Assembly (NCBI GenBank): GCA_022360095.1
Contig: JAKSDK010001512.1
Coordinates: 1-64,000, forward strand
Reading direction: 5' to 3'
Source: Phycisphaerales bacterium
Lineage (GTDB): Bacteria > Planctomycetota > Phycisphaerae > UBA1845 > UTPLA1
Length of the DNA stretch: 64,000 nucleotides
Shown piece by piece: positions 41,982 through 51,194 of this stretch. Position 1 is the stretch's first letter, and the number at the start of each line of letters is the position of its first letter. Below the pieces are notes generated by a model. That model saw only the letters and a list, made by a program, of their open reading frames with translations, had not been told where the DNA came from and did no database searches. The position numbers were made by a program, and so were the translations under genes.

Positions 41982-43490
41982 ATGGATCAGAAAGCAATCC
42001 GCATGGCATGGATAAGTGGCATCGTTGTTTCGCTCGTCGGACACAACGCCACGGCGCAGCCACTGGATAATCCGCTTCAGGAAACGATTCAAATCGGAAA
42101 CATCGAGGTCAGCCTCATTCCCGTGGCTACCGGTCTCACCGCGCCAAACTGGGGGATCACCGCACCCGGTGACTCCGCCCACCTTTTTGTCAGCGATCAG
42201 AACGGTATCCTTTGGTCCATTGACCTTGCATCATGCACCAAATCCGTTTTTCTCGACGCGAGCAACCTGCTCGTTGAACTCGGCGTGGCAGGCCCCGGCT
42301 CCTTCGATGAGCGCGGCCTATTGGGGTTCGCGTTTGACCCGGATTATGCCACGAACGGATTGATCTACACGTATACGTCCGAGCCGGTCAACGGCCCCGC
42401 CGACTTCTCCACCATGCCGGCCGGTACGGAAGCCAATCATCAAACCGTGATCACCGAATGGCGCGTGCCGAATCCGATCAATCCGAGCTCGGTCGTCGAT
42501 CCCAATTCGGCTCGCGAAATCCTGCGCATCGACCAACCCCAATTCAATCACAACGCCGGAGGGATGCACTTTGATTCCAGTGGTTTTCTCTTGATCGCAC
42601 TCGGAGACGGCGGTGCAGCGGACGACAAGGACGGACAGGGCGCCTTCGGGCCGATCGTCGGACACGGTGAAAATGGCAACGGCCAGGACCCGAGCAACAT
42701 CCTCGGCACCCTCATCCGAATCGATCCCAGCGGAGCCAACGCCGCCAATGGGAAATACGGCATCCCCGCCGACAATCCTTTTGTCGGAACGGCCGGCATG
42801 CTGGACGAAATCTTCGCCTACGGATTTCGAAATCCTTTCCGTTTCTCGTTCGACTCGGCCAGTGGCGATCTTTACGTCACCGACGTCGGCCAGAACGACA
42901 TCGAAGAAGTTAACATCGTCACGTCGGGTGACAACTGCGGGTGGAACCTGAAGGAAGGCACCTTTTTCTTCGATCCAAACGGCGATGACGACGGTTTCGT
43001 CACCGACCAGGACCCCGGCGGACTTCCCGCCGACCTCGTCGACCCCATCGCACAGTATGACCATGACGACGGGCTCGCCATCATCGGCGGGTTTGTTTAT
43101 CGCGGCACCGACATCCCTGAGATCGTAGGCCGATTCGTGTTCGGTGAATTTGCAAAGACTTTCAATAATGACGGCAGACTATTCTACCTGGACGCGGCGA
43201 ATCAGATCCTCGAATTCCAGATCACCGGCCAAGCCGGACTCGGTCTGTCACTGCTCGGTTTCGCCCAGGACGCCAACGGTGAGATTTACGTGCTCGCCAA
43301 TACAACGGGAACACCGTTCGGCGAAACCGGGGTCGTCCTGAAAATAGCGCCTGCGAACACTGTACCTGCAAATCCAAAAAACGACTGCGGTTGCGGGAAC
43401 GGCGTTGACGGCATTATGGCGATGCCGATGATGCTTGTCGGCATGACTTGGATACGACGTCGCTACCGATCGCGGAAATCATGGACATAA
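41982..43490 (+). CDS. Secreted sugar-dehydrogenase-like beta-propeller
   Basis: 502 residues with a signal peptide (about 1-25, ending NATAQ). A glucose/sorbosone dehydrogenase-like propeller spans about 45-450: APNWGITAPGDSAHLFVSDQNG, FDERGLLGFAFDPDYATNGLIYTYTSE, NHNAGGMHFDSSGFLLIALGDGG, GFRNPFRFSFDSASGDLYVTDVGQN and GFVYRGTDIPEIVGRFVFGEF are all family landmarks. The C-terminus is NDCGCGNG, then a hydrophobic helix and a basic RRRYRSRK, like a sorting or anchoring tail. Likely an oxidoreductase acting at the cell surface, with quinone or metal cofactor unknown. Confidence 0.88.
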   Translation: MDQKAIRMAWISGIVVSLVGHNATAQPLDNPLQETIQIGNIEVSLIPVATGLTAPNWGITAPGDSAHLFVSDQNGILWSIDLASCTKSVFLDASNLLVELGVAGPGSFDERGLLGFAFDPDYATNGLIYTYTSEPVNGPADFSTMPAGTEANHQTVITEWRVPNPINPSSVVDPNSAREILRIDQPQFNHNAGGMHFDSSGFLLIALGDGGAADDKDGQGAFGPIVGHGENGNGQDPSNILGTLIRIDPSGANAANGKYGIPADNPFVGTAGMLDEIFAYGFRNPFRFSFDSASGDLYVTDVGQNDIEEVNIVTSGDNCGWNLKEGTFFFDPNGDDDGFVTDQDPGGLPADLVDPIAQYDHDDGLAIIGGFVYRGTDIPEIVGRFVFGEFAKTFNNDGRLFYLDAANQILEFQITGQAGLGLSLLGFAQDANGEIYVLANTTGTPFGETGVVLKIAPANTVPANPKNDCGCGNGVDGIMAMPMMLVGMTWIRRRYRSRKSWT

Positions 43491-43521
43491 GAGTAACCTG
43501 AAGCCTCGCACCACTCGATTC

Positions 43522-43549
43522 TTGATCGATCTGATCCAGCCGATACGAT
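43522..43549 (+). promoter_or_regulatory. Sigma-70-type promoter for the zinc-ribbon gene
   Basis: TTGATC (43522-43527), a 16-base spacer and TACGAT (43544-43549), 48 bases before the start at 43597. Confidence 0.45.
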
Positions 43550-43596
43550 GTACGCGCACGGGTCATATTGATCAACGAAGATGATGGTCAGGGCAG

Positions 43597-44013
43597 ATGT
43601 CAAAACTCCTTCCTGAGCTTGACTTAATCGAGGATGCGAAGGAACGAAAGCAGATTCTCACATTTTGTCGTAGAGTCCAAGCCCATGATCGGCGATACAC
43701 GTTTCAATATCTCTGCCTCATCGCAATCGTGATTGTCGCTTGTGTCCTGGCATCAAAAGGACTGCCGCTCATGGGTGTACCACAGCGGTTTTCAGGGGGA
43801 ATCATCGGTGGTTTGGTTGGCGGTCTTTTTGTGTACGGCATTGGGAGGATTTGGCGCAGGCCCATGCAGCAGTGTCTGCGACAAGAATTGAACAAACGGG
43901 GCATACCGATTTGCATGAAGTGCGGCTATGACCTTCGAGGCCAGGTCGAGCCGCGTTGTCCCGAATGTGGAACCGACTTTGATTCGGAGCTGCTTTCAGA
44001 GCCTGAGTCGTGA
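43597..44013 (+). CDS. Membrane protein with C-terminal zinc ribbon
   Basis: 138 residues. Two membrane helices at about 38-54 and 66-86 (QYLCLIAIVIVACVLASKG; GGIIGGLVGGLFVYGIG) and a C-terminal zinc ribbon CMKCGYDLRGQVEPRCPECG. This ribbon recurs in small membrane proteins of planctomycetes. No function is known. The gene ends seven bases from the convergent phosphatase-like gene. Confidence 0.75.
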   Translation: MSKLLPELDLIEDAKERKQILTFCRRVQAHDRRYTFQYLCLIAIVIVACVLASKGLPLMGVPQRFSGGIIGGLVGGLFVYGIGRIWRRPMQQCLRQELNKRGIPICMKCGYDLRGQVEPRCPECGTDFDSELLSEPES

Positions 44014-44020
44014 TCAACGG

Positions 44021-45226
44021 TCAGGGCGAGAGCAGACCATCGACAAACTCTGACACGTCTCCTAAATCGATCATGCCACTCCCGTTGTAGTCACCATGAG
44101 CGATTCGCAGAGTGTCACCAGTTCCCGTGACGAGCAATTCAGCAAACCACGCGATATCTCGACCGTCCGTAACGCCGTCGAGATTCACATCGCCGTCAGC
44201 GATGATCGGTGGTTGCGCGAATCGAAAGTCGACCACCAACGGAAGATGGTCAAAGTGACCGGGCGGGTTGAGAACGACATCGAATTGCTGCAAACCGACC
44301 GCATTCAGGTCGGACGGGCTCATCAGGGTTGTATTCAGGACAAAGTCATGGACCGCCATGATCAGGCTGTCACTGAACGTGATGTAATCCAACCGACCTG
44401 GATCAAAATTGCTGTTATCGTTGCGCCAGGTATAGTCGTCCGAGCCTGCGCCATTGTGCATGGGATGCACGTCCACATTGCAGGTCCCATCCCAATCCGG
44501 AGGGGAGTCATTGCCATACGTGCCTTCATCGCTGATGTTTCCACAAAGCAAGGTGTCAAGCGGCCCCGGACCGCCGACAATGTTGAAATCCCCCAGCACA
44601 ACGATCGGTGTATCCTCAGGCAGACTGATGAACTCCCCGGGACTCCGAGCATCGCGCATCCAATTGACCACGGCATCGGATTGTTGTTGCCGTTGAGGAT
44701 CGTTGTCCACGCCGCCGCAGCATCTGTAGTGCTCATTAATTAAATAGATGTCAGAGAGATAGGTCTCATTGGGCAAATCCACGAGGGCCATCGCTTGTGC
44801 CCGCTGCCCTGCAGGGACAGTATGCTCAGCCATCATCGAAAGCGGATAGCGGCTGACGATCACGTTGCTATGGCCGATCATCGCCTGCCACTGGCCTCCC
44901 GACAAAGGCAAAACCTGGTCAAAGATGTCGGCGATATCCTGGGGATTACGGTCGCCGTTGATTTCCTGCAGGCACATGATGTCCGGATTGAGGGCGACGA
45001 TCACACGGCGAAATTCATCCACTTTGTCGAAGGATCGAAAAGGATGATTGTTCGGATCGTCGTCCGGAAAGATGGAATCCCAGTGAACGTTGTAGGTCAC
45101 GACACGAAGGTCTGATGAAACCGGACGATCCAGGAATGTCCCCGTCTGGGCGATCAGCGGAGAGGCCGACACCGACAACAGAAAAAAAATAGGACCAACC
45201 ACGCTCGGTCTCACCAACGTCTTCAT
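44021..45226 (-). CDS. Secreted endonuclease/exonuclease/phosphatase-like protein with dockerin-like tail
   Basis: 401 residues from the ATG at 45226 (two upstream in-frame ATGs add up to eight residues). A signal peptide ends SPLIAQ. The EEP fold shows in LRVVTYNVHWDS, IMCLQEINGD, VVLGDFNI, RLDYITFSD and FDHLPLVVDF, so the metal site (Asn, Glu, Asp-His) is complete. The C-terminus has two dockerin-like calcium loops (GDVNLDGVTDGRDI and GDYNGSGMIDLGDV). It could degrade extracellular nucleic acid or phosphate esters. It lies 44 bases downstream of the subtilase gene and may share its transcript. Confidence 0.85.
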   Translation of the reverse strand: MKTLVRPSVVGPIFFLLSVSASPLIAQTGTFLDRPVSSDLRVVTYNVHWDSIFPDDDPNNHPFRSFDKVDEFRRVIVALNPDIMCLQEINGDRNPQDIADIFDQVLPLSGGQWQAMIGHSNVIVSRYPLSMMAEHTVPAGQRAQAMALVDLPNETYLSDIYLINEHYRCCGGVDNDPQRQQQSDAVVNWMRDARSPGEFISLPEDTPIVVLGDFNIVGGPGPLDTLLCGNISDEGTYGNDSPPDWDGTCNVDVHPMHNGAGSDDYTWRNDNSNFDPGRLDYITFSDSLIMAVHDFVLNTTLMSPSDLNAVGLQQFDVVLNPPGHFDHLPLVVDFRFAQPPIIADGDVNLDGVTDGRDIAWFAELLVTGTGDTLRIAHGDYNGSGMIDLGDVSEFVDGLLSP

Positions 45227-45270
45227 ACCGTGCATTATAACACACGACATGCGATAAGTCGCTCAGAACG

Positions 45271-48200
45271 CTACGGAGCGGACAGATAATCTTCGATGAA
45301 CATCTGAATGTCGTCACCGTCGTTGGTGCCGTTTTCACTCGTATCCCCGAGGCATAGATTGACTTCGTCGGCTTCCGGATCAAGCAACGCATCAATGAAA
45401 TCATCGATCGAGAGCGCAGGCGTATAACCCGAACTATTCAGAAAAGCGGCCTTGAACGCAGCCCAGTCCGCGCAATCAACGTCGGTATCCCCGTCGGAGT
45501 CGCCGGCAGCACAAAGCGCCGACACCGGGCCGCCGTCCTGCCCGGTATAACAAATCCTGAACTGGGCAAAATCGTCCTCATCAACATCGGTGTCTTCGTC
45601 GAAGTCACCAAACTGCAATCCCGAGACGAGAAGCGAAATCTGCTTGGTATCGGTGCGAGCGGACGCGTCTTCGACATGGAAAAAGGGGCCGTACATACCG
45701 GCGACCGTAGGCGTGCCGCTTAACATGCCGTCGCCGTCCACGGAGATCCCCGGCGGCAGCGTCATGTACTCGAATTCAAGCGAGTTCGCATTCGTCAGAG
45801 AAACAGCGCCGTCATAGGCTGCCAGAACGTACGTGGCGCCGTCTCCCGAGGAGACTCCGATCGTCGGCGTAAGCGATGTGTTGCCGGTGCCGTAATGCAG
45901 ATCGACGCGTCCGGTGTTATGGAGCGTCGCGCTGAAATTACAGGGATCGCCGGTGGCGTCGACGACGGCATCCCATCGAATCGTAACTTCGGTGGCAACG
46001 CTCTCATCAATATGAATGTCACCCAGACCGGAGTCGATTCGCAGATCATCCCACATCGGCGCAATGCGTCTGTTGAACGCCAACAGGACTTCACTGTTGT
46101 TCCAGGTGGAGCCCACGAAACCGCCGAAGTTAATCCAGCCGTCGATGGCGATCTTGATGTCCGTGTAGGTTTGACCATAAAACGGGAACGGGAATGGCAG
46201 CGTATAATCGAACACGAGATCGTCACCGTCCCAGCCTTGCGCAACGCCGGTCACCGCAAATTCGCTCGCCCCGACATCGGTTTCTTCGTAGATGTCCAAC
46301 AACGACCATGCATAAGGTGGATCACCGGCGATCACAGACAAAGACACGGGGCCGTATGGCACACCAAGCTGCGCCGTCGGCAGGAACGCCGTGGCGATGG
46401 TGGGATCGTCCGTTCCCTGAATCAACTGCACGTTGTCCAACGTCATTCCGTCGGAAGGGATGGGGTTGTTGTCATACTGCTGGAATCGAATACGAAACGT
46501 TTTCGTGTACGTCAGCCCCGCCGCCGCCGCCGCGGCATCGAGATCGATCTTGCTGGTCTGATACGTTCCGCTGCCGGGGTCAAAAAGATCGGCAATGCGA
46601 TGCCACATGATGCCGTCGACGCTGATGGCCACGCCGTCACCGTTTTCGGAACCGTTCCACGATTCCGGCAACGGGTGCGTTTCGTCGCCGAACACCTGCC
46701 AGTCGTATTGCAGCAGGACTTGCGAATGCCCTTCGAGGTCGGCAATAAGATCAACCTCGTTCAGGGCGAAAGTCGAATCGGACGACGAATCCAGAGCGAG
46801 ATGAAAGCTCCCGATCGGCCCGTCGTTGGACGTAATTTTTATGTTGCCCGTCGAGGTCGACTTCGTGCGCCAAACGGCCGCGATCGGAGGACCGGCCTCA
46901 AAATCATCGGCAAACGGGAACTGTGCCGGCAACAGCACGTCGATGGAGACCTGCGCGGTATTCGAAGCAAGCGTTCCATCGTCGGCCTGGTAATTAAAGC
47001 CATCCGGACCGGACATGCCCGGCAGCGGGTCGTAGTTGACGACATCGCCTTCCGACAACAATTCGTACGGCACGGCTGCGATGACACCTCCGTTCGGGTC
47101 CGTCAAGGTTCCATGGGCCGGGAGGGACAGAATCACGAACGAAATCGAATCACCGTTGCCGTCGGAGCCGTCCAGCGTCACATCAATGTTCGTTTCGACT
47201 GCGGTCGAAATATTAACGTTCTTTGCAAGCGGCGGTTGATTGGGAGATGCGGCTCCGATCGCCGAGATCACGATGTCATCAATATTCCAACCCGAAAACT
47301 CGCCGCCTCCGTCGGTCGGCCCCATGCCCCAACGGATCATCACGAACGGCTCGTCGTCCGCGAATTCAGTCAGGTTGTACGACTGCTGACTCCAGGCGGT
47401 CTCCTCCAGATCGTCCCCCGTATGACTCCACACGGTGTTCCAAAGAATGCCGTCCGTCGTGATCTCGATGGTCGCCTTGTCGAAGCTGTCCGCCTCCACC
47501 CCCAGCCAACGGGCGAAGCTCAACGTGACACGCGACAGCCCGGAGCAGTTCAACGGCTGCATGGTCAGGTACTGCGGGGGCATTTCCTGATCGTATTCAC
47601 CGGCGAGGTTGTAGCCGAGGACATTAAGCCCGGTGAACGCCGAGGCTGGATCGCCTTCGAGCCCTTGCGGCGGACCGAACGCCCAATCCCCTTCGACGAG
47701 CCAATCCGGATCGGTGTCGAGCGGGAAACTGAAAACAGGCGCCGGCGTGCCGACCGAGACGCCGGCCGTTGCTGTGTTCGAACTGAGCGATCCGTCGGAA
47801 ACCCGGTAAACAAAGGCGTCCGGCCCCTGATAGGCAACGTCGGGCACGTACTGGACGGCGGTTCCTTGCGACAGCAACGAATAGGGCACCGACAGGATCT
47901 GGCCACCGTTGGGGTCGAACAGCTCGCCATGAGCCGGAAGCGAGTCAATGACGAACGTCGGCGAAGCCGAGTCCGGGTCGGAGCCGTCGAGGAAAATACT
48001 GACATTCATATCTTCAGGCGTCGTCGCATAAACGTCATTGGCCACGGGCGGAGCATTGACCAGGTCCGGCGCCGTGACTTGAACTTCATCGATAAACCAG
48101 CCGTCCCGCTGAATGATCCCATCGGTGACCATATGGAAACGCACTTTGATCGGCTGACCGACGAACGCGGAAATGTCATACACGCGCCGGGTCCAGTCAT

Positions 48201-50613
48201 AGTCCCCTCCCGTATCACCGTCGACCACCCCCAGAAGGTTGCCGCCGGCATCGACGATCTCGACGGAACACTGGTCATAAAACGTCTCCAGCATGCACCA
48301 GTCGTGATACTCAAGAAAAACCGGCGACGAGATGCCCGTCAGGTTCATCAACGGCGTATCAAGATAGGCATCGGCGTTAGCCTGATACGTAAACGAAAGA
48401 TCCGTACCCCAACAATTGTCGCCGTTGATCGCACGGCCGATGTTGAGACCGGTCAACGGCCCGCTGCCGGAGACGGCTTGACCGAAAATAGAATTCACGG
48501 ACGTCGGCGAGCCGCGTGTCCACTCGTCGAGTAATCCGCCGTGCGTCCAGCCGGGGTCCGCTCCCTCACTGTCGTCTGAGAACAGGACCACACCGCCTCG
48601 GATCAGATGGCCGCGAGCGCCGAATCCGTAAAGATTGCTGCTGCTGCGCGGATAGACGCCGTAGAAGGACGCTTCGTCCGCGGTTGCGCCGTCGAGATAG
48701 GTGCCGACCGCGCCGTTGTAAACGACATGAACACCGGGGGCGACTTCGTCGGAGACGTTATACACGTTGCCGTCGGTCGGCATCCACGCAAACGGCTTGT
48801 CTGAACGGACCAATAGACTCGTATCGTAATCATTCGGCGGTGGACTCCACACGAGCGACGTATTCGCACCCACGGGCGTCAGAGTCAATGACTTGATCCG
48901 GTCAGGCCAGCGCATCCCGGCGTTCGCCGCCGTCACAGCCGCCCCGGCATCGGCACGGCCGAAACCGAGTCGATGACTATGCCCCGTGATCCCGTCAAAA
49001 CGATCGTAGGGGTCGTCGATGTGGACCGCGGTGTTTTGAAGAATAGCCCGGGCCTGTGCGGCGGTCATGGTCGGGTCCTGCGAAATGATCAGCGCCGCAA
49101 CGCCGGCGGCGATGGGCGTCGCCGCGCTCGTTCCGCCGAATTCGTTCGTGTAATCCAGGTCTTCTGGAATTCCGTTGTAGCCGCTGCTGCCCGTGTTATC
49201 GACTGTGGTGATGTCGATCCACGAAAACCGCACGTCATCGTCTCCACGATCATTGGTCGGTGCGGCAATACCGACGGTCGGCCCCACGTCGCTGAACTCG
49301 GTGTGAAACCCGTTGCTGTTGGTGCCGCCGATGGCCATGGTCGAATCCAATTGTGCCAGTGCGGTGACACCGTTGACGGTGTGATCGTTGTTGCCTGCCG
49401 CGAAGAACACCAGACAGCCGAGCCCGTTTCGACCATTGTTGGCAGCGAAATTGATCGCGTTGACCACGTCCGGAGGCAACAATGTTCCGTCGGCAAAAGA
49501 CCAGCTGTTGCTCAGAATCGCCGCGCCGTCGCTGTGGTCGCCGTTGTCATCGGGATCGACGCTGAAATAGAAACCGTCGGCCATTTCACTGACAGACGCA
49601 CCGAAGAACTTGACGCCAATCAATCCGCAATTCGGCGCCACTCCACGAACGCCGATCGTATTTCCGACGCCGACGGCAAGACCCGCGCAAGCCGTGCCAT
49701 GCCGTTGTCCGGCGTCCGGGCTTGGATCGTCATCCGGCGGCATCACGTCCAAATCGAGCCCCGCGCCCCAGTTTGGAAACAGGTCGGGATGAAATTTTTC
49801 CACGCATTCGTCGAGCACTGACACGCGCACCGAGAGGATGCCTTGTGCATCGGGACCGTTGTCGGTGTCCCAGGCCGTTTCGACGTTGATGTCTGTGTTG
49901 GGCTGCGCGCCTTTGCTGACGTCGCCGTCAAGGTGCCATTGGTGACTATGGTAAAACGGATCATCGATGACCGGCGGCGAAAAGGTGATCTTCGGCAGGA
50001 TGAAGTCGGGGTGAGCGTACTGAATCAAGTCTTGACGATCATGCAGCTTGTTCGCAACATCCAACGGGCTCTTCGCCCAGGTGTCCCGAAGGCGCAGAAT
50101 GTAACGGTTCTTGCCTCGCGAACACGGCCGAACGTCACAGCCTTCGGCGTTCGCCAGTTCCTTGAGTTGCTTTTCCACAACCCCGGGACGAAGACATAAG
50201 ACGATTTCGTCGGTCATGTAAATCGGGACGTCGCAGTTGTCACGATAAAGAACCGGCAACGCGTAAGAAAATTCAGGCTTGTTTGCCAGGTTGGCGCGAT
50301 GGACGCCGCGCGCAACGTGGAGCCCGCGATTGACAAGACGGTCTTCCAACTTAATCACCGGCGTGAGCAATTTCGATGAGACCCGGCCGGGAAGGTCTGA
50401 CGGCCGAGTGCGCACATCACGACCAGGCACCTCACGGACGCGAACGAGAAACTCTGTTCGCGAGGGCGTGACGATTCGCTTCCCGTAGGCGTCATGAAAA
50501 TAGGAAACCTGTTCGCCCGCCTCTCCTCGAGCAGCCGCGGGGCAAAAAATGTGAACGATAACAGCCAGAGATGCCAAGCTCGACATGAATCCCGACGACC
50601 GTCTTATAATCAT
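45271..50613 (-). CDS. Large secreted subtilase (S8) with repeat domains and dockerin-like tail
   Basis: 1780 residues; ATG at 50613 with GGAG 9 bases upstream. Signal peptide, then a propeptide to about 215. The subtilisin domain has all catalytic parts: Asp268 (SVLDECVE), His305 (RHGTACAG), oxyanion Asn408 (FAAGNND) and Ser496 (FGGTSAATP). After it come two lectin/jelly-roll-like segments, two cadherin-like repeats with near-identical text (SLPAHGxLxDPNGGxI), another beta-sandwich, an Ig-like segment (GVPYGPVSLSVIAGDPPYAWSL), and C-terminal dockerin-like calcium loops (DEDTDVDEDDF; GDSDGDTDVDCADW; DTSENGTNDGDDI). Likely a cell-surface or secreted protease. Confidence 0.92.
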   Translation of the reverse strand: MIIRRSSGFMSSLASLAVIVHIFCPAAARGEAGEQVSYFHDAYGKRIVTPSRTEFLVRVREVPGRDVRTRPSDLPGRVSSKLLTPVIKLEDRLVNRGLHVARGVHRANLANKPEFSYALPVLYRDNCDVPIYMTDEIVLCLRPGVVEKQLKELANAEGCDVRPCSRGKNRYILRLRDTWAKSPLDVANKLHDRQDLIQYAHPDFILPKITFSPPVIDDPFYHSHQWHLDGDVSKGAQPNTDINVETAWDTDNGPDAQGILSVRVSVLDECVEKFHPDLFPNWGAGLDLDVMPPDDDPSPDAGQRHGTACAGLAVGVGNTIGVRGVAPNCGLIGVKFFGASVSEMADGFYFSVDPDDNGDHSDGAAILSNSWSFADGTLLPPDVVNAINFAANNGRNGLGCLVFFAAGNNDHTVNGVTALAQLDSTMAIGGTNSNGFHTEFSDVGPTVGIAAPTNDRGDDDVRFSWIDITTVDNTGSSGYNGIPEDLDYTNEFGGTSAATPIAAGVAALIISQDPTMTAAQARAILQNTAVHIDDPYDRFDGITGHSHRLGFGRADAGAAVTAANAGMRWPDRIKSLTLTPVGANTSLVWSPPPNDYDTSLLVRSDKPFAWMPTDGNVYNVSDEVAPGVHVVYNGAVGTYLDGATADEASFYGVYPRSSSNLYGFGARGHLIRGGVVLFSDDSEGADPGWTHGGLLDEWTRGSPTSVNSIFGQAVSGSGPLTGLNIGRAINGDNCWGTDLSFTYQANADAYLDTPLMNLTGISSPVFLEYHDWCMLETFYDQCSVEIVDAGGNLLGVVDGDTGGDYDWTRRVYDISAFVGQPIKVRFHMVTDGIIQRDGWFIDEVQVTAPDLVNAPPVANDVYATTPEDMNVSIFLDGSDPDSASPTFVIDSLPAHGELFDPNGGQILSVPYSLLSQGTAVQYVPDVAYQGPDAFVYRVSDGSLSSNTATAGVSVGTPAPVFSFPLDTDPDWLVEGDWAFGPPQGLEGDPASAFTGLNVLGYNLAGEYDQEMPPQYLTMQPLNCSGLSRVTLSFARWLGVEADSFDKATIEITTDGILWNTVWSHTGDDLEETAWSQQSYNLTEFADDEPFVMIRWGMGPTDGGGEFSGWNIDDIVISAIGAASPNQPPLAKNVNISTAVETNIDVTLDGSDGNGDSISFVILSLPAHGTLTDPNGGVIAAVPYELLSEGDVVNYDPLPGMSGPDGFNYQADDGTLASNTAQVSIDVLLPAQFPFADDFEAGPPIAAVWRTKSTSTGNIKITSNDGPIGSFHLALDSSSDSTFALNEVDLIADLEGHSQVLLQYDWQVFGDETHPLPESWNGSENGDGVAISVDGIMWHRIADLFDPGSGTYQTSKIDLDAAAAAAGLTYTKTFRIRFQQYDNNPIPSDGMTLDNVQLIQGTDDPTIATAFLPTAQLGVPYGPVSLSVIAGDPPYAWSLLDIYEETDVGASEFAVTGVAQGWDGDDLVFDYTLPFPFPFYGQTYTDIKIAIDGWINFGGFVGSTWNNSEVLLAFNRRIAPMWDDLRIDSGLGDIHIDESVATEVTIRWDAVVDATGDPCNFSATLHNTGRVDLHYGTGNTSLTPTIGVSSGDGATYVLAAYDGAVSLTNANSLEFEYMTLPPGISVDGDGMLSGTPTVAGMYGPFFHVEDASARTDTKQISLLVSGLQFGDFDEDTDVDEDDFAQFRICYTGQDGGPVSALCAAGDSDGDTDVDCADWAAFKAAFLNSSGYTPALSIDDFIDALLDPEADEVNLCLGDTSENGTNDGDDIQMFIEDYLSAP

Positions 50614-51194
50614 AGCGATGCTCCAGAAGAAGAATCGTCACCGAGAACGGAGGATTGGATCCCGGTGGTCTCCCCTCGACAATGGTGGTAGCTTTGGATA
50701 GATCCTTGATCGTAACGCCATGCGATGCTCGCCAGCCACCAGTTTAGATAGACGACGTCACGGAAGCAAGGATTAGACCGGACCGCATCGACACATGTCG
50801 ACTTAATTGCAATCAAGTTAATAAGTTACATTAGGCACTCCTTCGACATCGACCACTGCTCACAACGAATTCTTGACATACGACCGGGCACTTCTGTACA
50901 CTTAAGTCCGAGAAGAAGCGTATTTTAGGATTGGGGAATCCCGAGAAATCCCAATGGATTTTTCAGCGCTTTCGGATGTGAAGACGGAGTCGTTTTCTCT
51001 TGTCTTTCTCGTCGATGACGCCTGCAGCGCACGGGAACAAATTGCAACGTAAACATCCTCATTAGAGCGATCATGTAAACCGGCTGATTCGAACATTTGA
51101 ATTAGGCTTGAATTGACCGCATCAGTGTTAACGCTCACAAAAACGAGATTAGATTCTCAATTGGTCTTGCAATCACCCTCGGGAGGGGAAACTC
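50614..51194. other. Divergent 581-base regulatory gap
   Basis: It separates the subtilase and the P-domain protein, which point away from each other. Two adjacent palindromes lie at 50789-50818 (CGACACATGTCG, then ACTTAATTGCAATCAAGT with one mismatch pair). A plus-strand promoter candidate is TTGACA (50873-50878), 18 bases, TACACT (50897-50902), which would give a leader of about 290 bases before the gene at 51195. A 78-codon minus-strand frame at 50902-51138 has no ribosome-binding site and is not convincing. Confidence 0.45.

Noticed and set aside
45895..48534. Plus-strand open frame of 879 codons opposite the subtilase
   Set aside because: Its Arg/Val/His-rich composition is typical of antisense frames in GC-rich DNA, while the minus frame has all catalytic motifs of a subtilase.
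50902..51138. 78-codon minus-strand frame in the subtilase/P-domain gap
   Set aside because: Ser/Glu-rich without a ribosome-binding site; it overlaps the likely promoter of the plus-strand gene.
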